A DNA stretch of 64,000 nucleotides from Gigantopelta aegis (GCF_016097555.1 NC_054704.1:80919952-80983951); one strand, 5' to 3'; counted from the first letter of the stretch, positions 44,097 to 56,633 are shown. The notes: generated by a model not told the origin, from the sequence alone. Program-made: numbers and translations.

Positions 44097-44348
44097 GTTT
44101 GTTTTGTTTAGAGCACATTGATTAATTAATCATCGGGTATTGGATGTCAAAAATTTGGCATTTCTGACATGTAGTCGATTCCTCAGAGGAAACCCACTAC
44201 ATTTTTCTTAATGCAGCAACAGATCTTTTATATGCACTTTCCCACAGACAGGAAAACACATACCACAGCCTTTGACCAGTTGTGGTGCACTGGTTGGAAA
44301 GAGAAAAACCCCAATCAGATGAATAGATCCAAGGTGGTTCAATCCTGG
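44097..44348 (-). mobile_element. SINE, type A
   Basis: On the complement: CAGGATTGAACCACCTTGGA, AACCAGTGCACCACAACTGG, core CCTGTCTGTGGGAAAGTGCA and AAAAGATCTGTTGCTGC, GTAGTGGGTTTCCTCTGAGG and tail A. Confidence 0.8.
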
Positions 44349-47300
44349 TGACAATGTTATAACAAATATAACAGAAAACAAATGTACATTTTTCAAGTCA
44401 TTTTTATTTAAACACTGAGAAAATACATTTACATCAATGTTATATATATATATAACTCATTCTCCCCTTTAAAAACAAGCATGAGACCCACAAACACACC
44501 TTATGAATATCTTTCAATTTAAAATCAGGAGGGGAAAAATTATAAAATTAAATAATCAGGATTTCCATCACCTCGAAATATTGTGATAGCTAAATAGCAG
44601 GTTGATTTCATGTTAAATGATTACAACATACAACAGATTCTACCAAAATATTTTTGATATTGTTTTCTGTCACTGTACATTTCAGTTTACTATTCATAAT
44701 TTAAACCATTTGGTTTATTCCATAATTGACAAATTTATAGTGGACAAAACCTAGATATTGTAATCTACTTAACATGATAGCATAACATGTAATCTACATG
44801 ATTCTAATGACACATAAGCTTGGGATCGTTTTACAATTTTTGTGTGTGAAAATCTAAGAACACGTTACATGGAATTTTTTCCACCACCGGTATGAATGCT
44901 GCAATCAGTCCTGTAGCTTCAATGCTAAAACAAAATTGTGTCCACAAAAAAAAATGCCTGACGGTCCCATATGCTCAAGAACTAGGACAAGACAAGTGAA
45001 GACAAGAGGTTTACAAGCAAATGAGTATTATTGTAGATCATTACCCATGCATTGATGCTACATGTTTATGGTGCATACAAAATTTGGAAGTCAAAATTCA
45101 AGCACGTTTCACTGTAAAATTAAATTTTTCAAGGGCTTTTGCATTCACTGTATAAAATTGGTTAGCACTTGGTCTCATATATTTTCATAAACATAATATG
45201 TATCCCACTTATTTTCAATATTTGTCATAAAACGACGTCGACAAGTAAAAATGGTCAATAACACTAGCTGACAATTTTTGGATTTACAAGAAACTAAACT
45301 TGAAGAAGGTACAGTTTGTTATTTATCAGTGGAAATATCCAATTGAAGTACTTTTCAAGATGATTTTTTCAAATTTAAATACTTTTTATGGGTTTTGACA
45401 AATTCAAGGGCTTCAAATCTGTTTTTCATCAAGTAATAATGAATTATTTAAAACAATAATAAGTTTTTACAATAATAATAGTTAACAGAACATACATGTA
45501 TATGTATCAAATTAAAAATACTGTATGGTATTATCGTTACATGCCGCTTCTTATTTCATGAAAAATATTATTATAACTGTACTCTAGGGAAGAAGAGATA
45601 TAAAAACTAAAGGTGTAGAATTCTAACATCTTACAACTCTAGGAGCATGGCATATTATGTATAACAATATTTATTTTAAGGTAAAATACATACTTTTTTT
45701 AATTTGCCTTAATTTGAATTCATGAAAAAAGCTCCATTCTTAGCTATGTGACAATACCAAAACTTTTTGTGACTAGATTTTTCAATTTATGTAAATAATT
45801 GACTAGATGCATACCAGAAGCTGACTGCTTTTAGTACTTCGAACAACCACTGTTGTCTACAATACAATGATCTCACAATTTTATCATTAACAGATGTTGG
45901 ATATGGGTGTCATACAATGATCTCTGATGTGTTTCTCAGAAACTGATCTCGGACTTAACTCGTACATTGACCTCAAATATGATTCTATGTGTACGTTCAT
46001 GTCATATAATTTTTATACACTGGGCTAAGTCTCACTGAATCCAATGAAATATGTGCAAATATACATTATTAGTACATGTCCATACTAAAAATCATATCTC
46101 TAAAAGACAAAGAGCCCACAAGATATTTAGTCATTACACAGGTACCACAATATTTGAAATAAAAATATGAGACAGAAATGGCTGTCCTCAACCTTAAATA
46201 GTTGGGAGTTTAAAATTAAAACTGTAAGTTAATATTCGAACAAATTGTCAAAACGTAAAATTTATTTGCACATATTGTTTTCAAGAATAAAAAAAAGATG
46301 AGAAAAACCCCCCAAAACAAATGCTCACTTCAACAAATTCATGGAACCAAATTAACAAAGTATTCATACTACTGTATAAATAAATCACTTTCTAGCATAA
46401 TCCAAGGTAACGGAATGAATGCAGATTTCTACATATGGAAATCATAACGGTGCAAACGCTTATGTACATGTATCATTGTATAACACATAACCATTGATTT
46501 GCACTTAGCAAATGAAGTGGAATGCTTAGATCATCATACACAGCCCACAACAAAAACCTCATTCAATAACCACTCATTTATAACACAAGCAATATTGATG
46601 ATACGATTGCACATACACAATTTATCAACACCAATGATAAATCATTTAAGTGCTGTACAATTAGCAACATGATATTGTTTTTCCATTAATATTTGACTTA
46701 CAAATACATATATAAGCTTTGGAAAATTTTTCATAAATTCATTTAAAATTAATGCCAAAAACTTGATAGGAAATTTATTTAAAGTTACTGCATAAATGGT
46801 ACTTTTGACCGTTTAGGTCCCAAGTGCGACAGAACAAGAATCTATCTGCTGTCAATCAAAACATTGAAAGCATGTTATCACCATACACACTACAAAGTTT
46901 ATGCAGTGACTGACTTGTACCATGCCCTGAAGTGATATTGCATGAAACTATAATGAAGTTTGGCTCCATAAAAGTGGGGTTTTAAAAAGGGTGTGCCCAT
47001 AGAGATTTATTACACACTTTTGTCAATAGGAAAACAATCTATGCGTGGTACAATATATTTTAACTATGAATGACAACTATGCAAATTATACTACTTGAAA
47101 CATTCATGATTTAAATTTTGTGAAATTTAATGCTCAGTACTGACAGACAGACAGACAGAAAGTAACAAGGGTATAAACGGTAAGTCTCTATTTGGAAGAA
47201 ATTTAAGTGTATGGATATACCAAAGTTAAACCTGTATTTTTAAAGCAAATTCATTTGATCTACAAATTATGTACAACAATCTGTTTATTTGTGAATTTTG

Positions 47301-48505
47301 TAAGCATTTTTGGATTCATATGGCTATGGTAAGAAATAGAACTGTATACACTAATACTATAAACATGCTGTAGAATACATTACAGTTAATTTACTACAAT
47401 ATTTATAATAGGCTAACATAAAAAATTACCTAAATTTATGTCTAAAATGTTTTACAAGTAGACATAGTACTTAACAGAAAGCAACAATGGATACAACAGA
47501 AACTGTAAATATATTACACAAGTTAACCCAATTTTGTACAGTTTAAAATTCAAACACAAATTTTTTGAGTGTGTAACTTAACCCTCTGGTAAAAACCCTG
47601 ACTAGCATACACAGACTGAAGAGTTTGTTTGGAAGAATTTAATACGTAAACATATAAGCATCTATAAAACAAGTATTTATTTGTGAATATAAACTGGTTC
47701 AATTTGTGGCTAAAGATTTGTCCCAAATAGGAAGCACTGGTAAAAGGTTTTGTAAATATAAAATGAATGCTGGCTGGATGAATAGAATTAATGCCATCCT
47801 GTTATTTCAATAATAATGAACACTAATCATGAATTAAAAAAAAATAAAAACCATCCGAAATGGTATGCACATTTGCTCACATTTACATTACATAGACAAG
47901 ACAGACTTCACTACAGTTTCACTGATAACATAATCTGGTGGTAAAACTTTCATCTACAATACAGTTATACTAACAATAGAAAAAACAGACAGATGGTAAA
48001 ACTTTCTTTGACAATAGAATTATACGGAGTTTGTTTTTTAACTCTTCCATTTTCATCGACAGTAAAATGTGAGGAAAATATCACTGCTTAAACACATACT
48101 TAATGTATTAACGATGAAAGACTTTCGTTGTCATTCCTCTCCTCAACCAACTAATCACATGAAATTAAAAAAAGAAACAAAAAACCATGCCATAATTAGT
48201 AACTGCATTTGTCCATAATATTTGCTGAATTTGTAAACCAAATAACTAAACTGAAATTACTTCAAAAGGCAACAGTTTGAAAAAAAGATGAAAAAATAAT
48301 AATGTTATAAAACGTAACAATCTCAGCAGTATAACAAAAGGAATTTCTACAGATACATTTTTAAACCAACAACATGAAGGCAAATCAAAACCCTCACACA
48401 CGGTCAGTGATACAATGCCAAGCACAGAAAAGAAAAACCTTGTTCTTATTGCATGGTACACAACAACAAAAATATATATCCTACAAACAATAAAATACAT
48501 TCTGG

Positions 48506-48537
<32 letters not shown>

Positions 48538-50480
48538 CTATCATTCATGGTAAAGCTAGGTTTGTTCAAATTATCTCCCCAAATGCGTGTAAATGTTGAA
48601 AACTAACCGTAGACTACGTATCTATATCTATACAAAATGCCTGCACTATATTACAAGTCTCTTACTCTTAATATACTGCTATAAATTCTACAATGTATTG
48701 AATGAGAGGTATTGGCTGTTAAAAAACCCTACACCATTTTCAAGTAATCAAGTGTCAGGAAAATGATATGTATAATTTGAACTCTTCACCCAATTTTCCA
48801 GAAACAGAATTACCATCTCCAAATCACCTATATTAAAATAAAATGTATTATTAGTGTTATATTTGTTTAATATGTGCATTCAAGGGTATCCACGAGTCTG
48901 GCTATTGATTTGAGCACTATGAAATCATAAATCCATCATAGGCCATTACGTCAGTACAGCACATGCTATAGTGACGTCATAGCGTACGATGGTTTTACGA
49001 TTCTGTAATGCTAACATAGCTTCAAAAATATGGGCCTTGTTGTAAACTTACTGTAGCAGTTAACATCAATACATGTATGTGAGTAATATAAAATATTGGT
49101 TTGGGCAAACAGTGAGTACGTACAAATCTACAAACTAACATTGAATTTGTTCTGCCAGTTTTAGGTTTTGTTCTTAAATCTGAAGCTACTGAGTAAGGTA
49201 ACTTCAAACATTTATGCTGTGACAGCTAATGTTCTTAGTCAGCTTCAGCTAAAATACACTTTCTCTCAGCAATTAAAAAAAAGAAGCCTAGATGGCTATA
49301 CAATAATATGACAATAGTTTTTGTGGGGGTTTTTTGTTACCGTGCTATGATAATTTACTCAAGTTTAATTTTAGATGGCTTGATCATATCATAGGTTTTG
49401 GCTGAAACTTTCACTAAGTTGTGTTAGGAGAAAAAAATGTTGATATGAATCAATTTTACTTCAACGTTTATGTCAGCAATGTTAACTGCCGAAGCAAATT
49501 GCGAAGGCTGCTGCTCACATATCATAAAAGATGTATTTCATACACATTCAAACAAGCAGGACAGGCAATACCAATACAAAGGATATGATTCTCACAACAA
49601 TAACTTAGTCCTAACAAAAAGCATGAAAACAGTAAATTTCTACAAAAATGTAAAACAAAATTGACACATTCCAAAAATAAAAGCATAACTGTGGTTAATA
49701 AAGTAATATTTGATAGCAAAAATAAATTAAAATGATGAAGACAAATGTCAGATTAACATGAATTAAAAGACCAAAAAAACCCACCCCAAACTTGATACAT
49801 TACAGAAAATGAATCGCTTTTAGTAATAAAAATAAAAACCAAAAAGGAAGAAAAACTTGATTGTCTATACTTTTATCATGAATAAGAGCTGGAATATCTG
49901 AAATTAAGGGAAAAATTGTAATTGCACACAGAATTATACACATTATGACACACTAGCAAAAGATTGGTCAAAGGAAGCTTATTACTAAAGACAATACAGT
50001 TGACTCCACTTACATGCATATAGGTTTATATAAGAAACCTGTTATTTGCATATTATATGACTTAACAGAACTGGTTAGCATTAATGTACACCCCCCCCCC
50101 CCCCCCAAAAAAAAATTGCTTCACAGCATTAAATATATAATGGACTTGAACAGTTCTTGAAAATTTGCTGCAAAGTCATTGCTCACATACCCTTTGCTTT
50201 ACTTGCATAAATGAGTCCCTACACTGCTAATATTACACGCATTTCATACATGTATCCATCTTTTCTTCTTTTTTTAATATTAATTTGTCTACTTTAATTC
50301 CCTATGTGCAAATATTCAAATGTTATATCAGGCATTGCATTTGGGGATATTTGTTTTTTAGGATTCTGTAGAATTGTAAACATAATTTAATGTAAATATT
50401 TTGGGATTTCATTTCATAATCTTACGCTTCCAACGCAAAATTGTGGAAGCATGGAATCCTTTTAAATTTGCAGCCTGTAG
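44349..50480. other. Repeat-poor stretch downstream of the CREC gene
   Basis: About 6 kb with no SINE, MITE pair or coding exon recognised, in contrast to its neighbours. The plus strand is A-rich, so the CREC-gene sense strand is U-rich. Small features are a CAGA run at 47147-47160, TA repeats at 44441-44454 and 48508-48530, and a 16-nt C run at 50091-50106. A long 3' untranslated region is one possible explanation. Confidence 0.4.
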
Positions 50481-50738
50481 ACTGTTCTTTATTTACCCAT
50501 AATCAAAATCAAAATCAAAAGAAAGAAATGTTTTTACTATGGTTATATCAAAATATCGGAATAATCAAAATCAATCATTAATTACTTTAATAAAAAAAAA
50601 ACTGAAAAAAGATTTTGTTTAACACTAGTTCATTTAATTAATTGACTGTGTAGCTGCATTGAGGTTTTAATAATAACAGGTAGTAACCTTCCTTTGACCA
50701 CATCTCCACCGTGAATACACTTAGATTTACACGACTCA

Positions 50739-51004
50739 TTACAACTCTTCCCTGTAAGTGTCTGGCACTGCCTGTACGTCTTTGAAGGTCTCGGCACAAT
50801 CGATGACCTCACTTCTCGTCAGTATGAGGTCGTTGTCCTTGTCACATTCACCAATCAGATGATCTGCCTCCTCCTTGGCTGTCTCCGAGTTGTCGGGCAA
50901 GATGTACTTCTTCAATTCATCGACGCTCAAGAACTTGTCTCCGTTGGTGTCGTAAGACTTGAACCGCTCTTCCTCATCATGGTGGAACTCAGGGTCTGCA
51001 TCCT
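50739..51004 (-). CDS. CREC gene coding exon 5 (EF-hands 5 and 6, REEL end)
   Basis: 266 nt: EDADPEFHHDEEERFKSY, loop DTNGDKFLSVDE, LKKYILPDNSETAKEEADHL, loop DKDNDLILTRSE, and the end VPDTYREEL-stop. Acceptor ATCAACAG. Confidence 0.92.
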
Positions 51005-54000
51005 CTGTTGATCAGAATATAAATATGTTACTAGAGATGCGCAGTATTACCGATATAAAACAAGGAATATTTTGTTCAGAACAGCATCACAATTATAGTC
51101 CTTCCCACGGAGAATACCTTTTTTCATACTATGGAATTTACGACAAGTTATTTATTTCTGAGCAGATTGTTTTCTAAACTGCACACAAAAATAGTAATTT
51201 TTTGTTATTTCGAAAACACTTAAAATATTTTTGGCCATTACTGTCATTTTGTTTATCGTTAACTTACACATTGCTTAATTTTCGCCATGAGCAAAATCAA
51301 GGCGGAATGAAGATCACTCTCCTGAAATGGTGCCAGGTGAGCAATCAGATGAGGTTTCAAACAAAATGCATTAATTGTTTTATTGCAAGGCGATCAATAT
51401 GTCACACTCTTAAAACCATCCAGGGGAGTGTGGACGGGAGTGAGACCAATCCCTCATCATACCTAGTGAAGACTGTTACTTAAAACACTTTAATTATCTA
51501 TTTTGGCAAATCTAACGTGTTTCTTGCCGTACTGGTGTTTGTAGTAGCTAAAATTTATTTTATTTTATACAAAAAAGGTTTGTAGCTTGGAAACTAGGGT
51601 CTGTAGATTTAAACAGTAGTACCTATTAATTAGCAACTGTCACTAATAAAAATTTGGAAATCGAAATGTTTTCTGATATAAATTGTGACTCAAAGGCCAA
51701 ATTATACCAATTATGATCCACTGTACTCGCACTAATACACTCAGGGATTTTCATTAAATTCTGACATCAGTCAGAAAATGTGATATATTAGCTTTGACTA
51801 GTTCTGTTAGTTACGAAAAGGTAACACAATTTATGAACTTTGAAACTTTTCCATTATATCTTCATAGCAAGGCCGAACTTCAAGACCTGAAATTTGATTT
51901 GATTTGATTTTTTAAATTCCAAACTTCCAGGATGTCGAACTGCATATATAAAAATATGGATCATAAAAATTATGAAAAGAAATGCTTACCACCAATGTAC
52001 TCCTCCAGAGACAGCTTCTTGTCGCCATCTTTGTCTTTTTCCTCGAGTTCGCGGTTCACCTCGAAGATGTGCATGTGCTCGTAGTCGTATGGGTGGTAGA
52101 AGGCCTTGTACTCCTCCAGTTCAAGCTGCCCGTCTTGGTTCAAGTCGGCTCCCTTGAAGCGTTTCTCATCCTCGGCCAGCATCTGATCAACACACAACAC
52201 AAAACATCAGTACTCGGAACAGGAATCACGTTCACAACTGGCCAGTTTGGTGACTAGCAGAGTTCACTAAACTCTCACAACTTTGCGATATCGCAGTGCA
52301 ATGCTAAAAGACTTGCAAAGAGGATGCTTTTGTTGTCTAGCAGAGCCTAAGAGAGCTTTGTGAAGTAGGTCCCTGGTCCTGGTTTCAACTGCCCACTATC
52401 ACTCACTATAATACTGACTGACAATGATCAATGTTGATTCAAGCCTATAGTCCGTCCCACAGGGAATGCTTTTAAAATTATGAAATTTACTACTATAGTC
52501 CATCCCATCATTCTATAAATATGTTTTTTGTAAATTATTTCAGTTTGGTTTGACGTAAGAAGAAAAGCGAAAAAGTGTTTTGGAAATAACACAATATACC
52601 ATCTCAATCGGCTCAGACATAAATAACTTATAGTAAATGCCATAGTATGAAAAAAGACATTCCCTGTGAGATGGACTATAGTTATTAATTAATTTCTGAG
52701 CCAATTATTTTCTAAATTGCACACAAAAACAATATATTTTTGTGATTTCCAAAACACTTTTACTTTTTACAGAACATTTTTGCAGGATGGAACTTTATCC
52801 TGGTGCAATTTTCTGCACATCCACAAACTAGCCCGATTTCTGCATGCATCAGTGGTCAAAATAAACAAGCACAACGTTTAGAAATAATCTGAGATCAAAT
52901 TTTGCCAAATTAATTTTATATCAGTTATAAAAAACCAACCAAAATATCTACTGACCCTTACTTACTTTTGTTGAGTATATTTGCTGACTGGGATATATTT
53001 ATCATGCTACTGAACACAGCAGTTTAGATGTGACTTGCATATTAATATGCAGGAACTTAAACAGATGGTATACTTAAATAAATGGCATTTTCAAATAAAT
53101 ACTCAAACACTGAATTTTGTATTAAATATACTCTCTCTATATATATATATATTGCTTTTTTACTTCACCACCAAACACAGGCCTGTCCCCGTGTTTATAA
53201 AATTCCCCCAAGGCTTTAATATTAAATAAGTTTCACCCATACAAATAGCATATAAAATTCACAAAATTAATTAACTTTTATTAAGGGCCAGTAGACCTTT
53301 TGTTAATTCTTTGCAGTACAATCACAGAATCCCATTCAGTGATATTAGTGTGGGTGAAATCATTCTAATGTGTACCGGTTCATTTCATAGGTTCCAGGGG
53401 TAATGGTGGTGGTGGGGCAACTAGCTTAGCCAGTGGTAAAGCACTCACTTGATGAGCGGTCAGTTTAGGATTGTACCCATTGGACTATTTATTGTTCCAG
53501 CCAGTGCTCCACGACTGGTATATCAAAGGTCATGGTATGTGCTATCCTGTATGAGGGATGTTGCATATAAAAATCCCTTGCTACTAATGGAAAAATATAG
53601 ACTACTATATGTCGGAATTACCAAATGTTTGACATCCAATAGCCGATGTGTTCTAGTGGTGTTGTTTAACAAAATAAACTTTTTGCTGTATTAATATATT
53701 TAATGAAAATTCTTCAAATAAAAACCTAAAAACCGTAATAGCACAACATGTACATATATACAAACAATAGGCATAATAAATATTTTTTTAATTTCCTTTT
53801 ATCGATCAATATGTTTACATATCTTTTAGAAGCTATCAAAAAACACCAAAAGATGTATAGATATTCTAGATGTTTAAATATAAAAACTACTCTCTAAATG
53901 AGAGAAAAAAAAGCACCACCACAAAAAACAAACAAAAAAACATAGCTGATGGGACCTTGCTAGAATAAAAACAAAACCCAACATTTACCAGGACCCAGGT

Positions 54001-56601
54001 TATGTGAGGACATCATCAAAGAGAAACACAGGAGAATGCTGGCAGGCTTTTTGCCAAAAAATAATTTGAGGGTATGTATTAAAAACAAAACACATCTTAA
54101 GTGCCCCTACTAGGTGGTTATTCGTTTGAATGTTTTGAAATTGGACAAATTTCAAAGAGCAGTTCTCTTGCTATCATCTATCTTTAAAAAAAAAAGGGCT
54201 GAACTTCCTATTTCAAATAAAGCCAAACCAACCCTAGGGTTTAAGCTGTCATTCACCAATTCATGAACTTAAACTGATGTTGAATTGGCAAACATAATTT
54301 TAAAACAATTTTGCCAAAAAGTACTTTATTTTGTGGCATTTTATTTGGCTACCGTACTTGTTTTCAAAAGAAAATTTGCCAAATCATAAACAAATATTGC
54401 TAAACACCACAATTCCAAAAATAAAACTCCAAATAGTCTGGGGAACCAAAATTGTGACAAAAAGGTTTCTTAAAAATTGCAAGAATGATAGTTTTGTACT
54501 CCTGACAGTCACACATGAACGTTTAATTTCGTTCTCACATTAAATTTAGAACACATGGTTTAACGAACAGCTAGGCACATTGAAATAGGTTCCTTGTATT
54601 TATTATTAAAAAAACAAAATTGTAGGGGGGCAAAACCCATATTGGTTTATACAATTTTAAATTCTAAGAGGTCGGAGTCAAAAAATAAAACCCATCACAC
54701 AAAAGCACTGTAAACTGTTTCAAAAAAAAAAAAAGTAAAAAAAAAAAAGCCAGCCAGTATATACATTTGGTCTACCTTTACAAGTTCCTGGTCCTTCACT
54801 TTTACTGATGCCCTCATTTTATTAATATCCGTGGACGTTAAATTATACATAAAGACTAAGTACTCCTCAAACGTCACTTTGTCATCCTTGTTCGCATCCC
54901 GTAACTTAAAACGGTGTAACGTGTCTTCGTCGATTAATCTCCTGAGGATTGTAAAACAATACAATTATTCAGTACATTAAACTAACCTGCATTGTGCTTT
55001 TGTCCTCTTCGGAGCCACCTAATTTTTTAATGTCATCCATGCTGAGCGAATACTGACTTTTCACCAGCTCCTCCCAAGTGACCTTCCCATCAGAGTCTTC
55101 ATCATCTTTTTTAAAGGTTATTCTCCCTTCTTCTTCGTCCATATGTCTAAACAGTATAAAATTATGTCGGCCCCATTTAACTTGAATTTTTTTTATTTCC
55201 TATTATTCTGTTACTTACTTGATGGCCTCACATTGAAAATGATTTCTATTATGCAAACTTTAATTAAGTCTACACAAAATTTCAATGTCTAAAATCCAAC
55301 CAAGATTAAGGCCAGTTCACCATGGGCACAGCATATGGCCTAGGCAGACTAACTAAATATAATTTCTTTAGCCAGTTGCAGGCTTAGAAATGTCCAGTGA
55401 CAATCACGACAATGGTGTGCCTGCCCTATACATTGGCTGTGATGCTTACAAACTTTTATTAACTCACGGTACGTAATGCCTAAAATCCAATCAAATGTAA
55501 TCACATGACAAATTATTTTGGCACTAAATGAGTGGCTTTAGATAAAGACTGCTGATACAATAAAAAATAAAATAAAGATATTTCATTGCTGTAATATAGT
55601 ATAACTTTTAATATGTGTAGGAAATAAACACAAGGGCACTGGTATAGGATTTAATAAAGTGACTTAGTCTGTTGAAATTACTGGCTACATTATGAAACTG
55701 TAAACTTTTGAAGACTGGAATGGCCGACAGGTTTTCATCAATGTTGTTTTTCTGTACACACCATTATATATTGAATTTCCTAATTAGTTTTGTTGACTCT
55801 TATGTACTGGCTGACCCCAATTCCCAAAATGGGACTTGAAAAATTGACTAATAGTAATATACATGATATATGGTACTACTGAAACAAATTACAGAATTTT
55901 TTTTAAAACCCCCAAAGAACTGCAACACTTGGAATTAATCGTACCTAAATGATGCAAGCATCCATTCCATAAGTTCTTCCTTGGTTATTTTCTCATCAGC
56001 ATTTTTGTCGTGCTCTTTGAAGAGAAGACCAAGCCGTTCCTTCAGTTCTTCAGTGGAAATACCTCCAATATCATGCGTTCCTGGAAATATCAAGAAATTA
56101 CAAGATTCATTTTGTTTTAAGTCCACAATTCCTGCACAAATGTTTTGGCTTCATATACAATAAATGTACACATATTTTTATATCATCTTTTTAAAAATTA
56201 AACTTCAGTCTTCACAATTAGCAAAATCAAGGTGAGCTGAAGATCACTCTCCTGAAATGGTGCTAGGCGAGCAAACACATGAAGTTTCAAATAAAATGTA
56301 TTAAAACCCCCCACATTGTCCTTCCACTTTAATTAAAATGTAACAACTTAATTGAACAACTGAAAATATTGGTAGTAGATTTCTAGATGTACTTGTCTGG
56401 TGGACTAGTGAAAGATTCTGCTCAGTTCTAATGCTGTTTACCTAGCATGGCCTCCTCGTCATACTCTGGGTTGTGATGGCCGTCCACATCTTTCGGGACA
56501 TCCATGGGGTCATGACGCTCGTGGTGTCCGGTGTGGTGAGCCTTCTCATGCACAGCTCCAACAAGGAGTGCCATACTCGCAAACAACACAATACACTGCA
56601 T
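50739..56601 (-). CDS. Reticulocalbin/calumenin-like (CREC) EF-hand protein
   Basis: CREC proteins are low-affinity Ca2+-binding proteins of the secretory pathway with six EF-hands. Exons on the minus strand are 1: 56442-56601; 2: 55945-56080; 3A: 54987-55146 or 3B: 54776-54941; 4: 51990-52182; 5: 50739-51004. Using 3A gives 304 aa, using 3B gives 306 aa. The product starts with a signal peptide (MQCIVLFASMALLVGAVHEK) and a His-rich linker ending GHHNPEYDEEAML, the CREC hallmark. The loops are DKNADEKITKEE, DEDSDGKVTWEE or DANKDDKVTFEE, DLNQDGQLELEE, DKDGDKKLSLEE, DTNGDKFLSVDE and DKDNDLILTRSE, all with acidic residues at the binding positions. The C-terminus is REEL, a likely HDEL/KDEL-type ER retention signal. 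I cannot say whether it is orthologous to calumenin, RCN1, RCN2 or RCN3. An AATAAA signal lies on the complement at 50488-50493. Confidence 0.9.
51098..51235 (+). mobile_element. CTATAGTCC MITE family, partial copy
   Basis: TATAGTCCTTCCCACGGAGA, CATACTATGGAATTTACGAC, TTATTTATTTCTGAGCAGAT and CAAAAATAGTAATTTTTTG match the 5' half of the family seen at 52447 and 62155. Confidence 0.65.
51285..51397 (+). repeat. Dispersed GATCACTC/GGCGAGC repeat, copy 2
   Basis: GAGCAAAATCAAGGCGGAAT, GAAGATCACTCTCCTGAAAT, GGTGAGCAATCAGATGAGG and GCAAGGCGATCAAT. It lies in CREC intron 4. Confidence 0.65.
51990..52182 (-). CDS. CREC gene coding exon 4 (EF-hands 3 and 4)
   Basis: 193 nt: MLAEDEKRFKGA, loop DLNQDGQLELEE, YKAFYHPYDYEHMHIFEVNR, loop DKDGDKKLSLEE and YIG. 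The F-HP-(E/Y)DY spacing is typical of CREC EF3-EF4 linkers. Acceptor TTGATCAG, donor GTAAGC. Confidence 0.92.
52447..52685. mobile_element. CTATAGTCC MITE family, two overlapping copies
   Basis: CTATAGTCCGTCCCACAGGG at the left and GAGATGGACTATAG at the right are inverted ends. An internal ACTATAGTCCATCCCATCAT marks a second copy. Internal words TTTGACGTAAGAAGAAAAG and AAGTGTTTTGGAAATAACAC are shared with 62155-62362. It lies in CREC intron 3. Confidence 0.7.
53411..53686 (+). mobile_element. SINE, head B / tail A chimera
   Basis: Head B (CTAGCTTAGCCAGTGGTAAA, GATGAGCGGTCAGTTTAGGA) and CCAGCCAGTGCTCCACGAC with a shortened core, then tail A (GTTTGACATCCAATAGCCGA, GTGGTGTTGTTTAACAAAAT). It lies in CREC intron 3, antisense to the gene. 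Confidence 0.8.
54776..54941 (-). CDS. CREC gene exon 3B (EF-hand 2, variant B)
   Basis: 166 nt. After the shared arginine: RLIDEDTLHRFKLR, loop DANKDDKVTFEE, then YLVFMYNLTSTDINKM and RASVKVKDQELVK. It has the same entry (2) and exit (0) phases as 3A, with acceptor ATCCTCAG and donor GTAGAC. Using both exons would shift the frame, so they must be alternatives. Both variants keep acidic residues at loop positions 1, 5 and 12; the linker after the loop is more basic in 3B. Confidence 0.85.
54987..55146 (-). CDS. CREC gene exon 3A (EF-hand 2, variant A)
   Basis: 160 nt. After the shared arginine: HMDEEEGRITFKK, loop DEDSDGKVTWEE, then LVKSQYSLSMDDIKKLGG and SEEDKSTMQ. Enters at phase 2 and leaves at phase 0. 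Acceptor TGTTTAG, donor GTTAGT. It is homologous to exon 3B and 45 nt away from it. Confidence 0.88.
55945..56080 (-). CDS. CREC gene coding exon 2 (EF-hand 1)
   Basis: 136 nt: GTHDIGGISTEELKERLGLL, the EF loop DKNADEKITKEE and MEWMLASF, ending phase 2 (AG of an arginine codon). Acceptor TTTCCAG, donor GTACGA. Confidence 0.92.
56218..56306 (+). repeat. Dispersed GATCACTC/GGCGAGC repeat, copy 3
   Basis: AGCAAAATCAAGGTGAGCTG, AAGATCACTCTCCTGAAATG, TAGGCGAGCAAACACATGAA and TTTCAAATAAAATGTATTAA. It lies in CREC intron 1. Confidence 0.65.
56442..56601 (-). CDS. CREC gene coding exon 1 (signal peptide)
   Basis: 160 nt, residues 1-53 plus one base. The ATG at 56601 directly precedes a hydrophobic stretch, while frames starting further upstream run through the splice acceptor at 56632-56633 (TTCAG). 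The exon therefore also carries 30 nt of 5' untranslated sequence. Donor GTAAAC at 56441. Confidence 0.9.
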
Positions 56602-56633
56602 TCTTCTCTTGTACAGTTCAATGAACTCAGCCT

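Noticed and set aside
48246-48606. Frames of 63-107 aa on both strands
   Set aside because: AT-rich low-complexity translations around a TA repeat, with no family resemblance.
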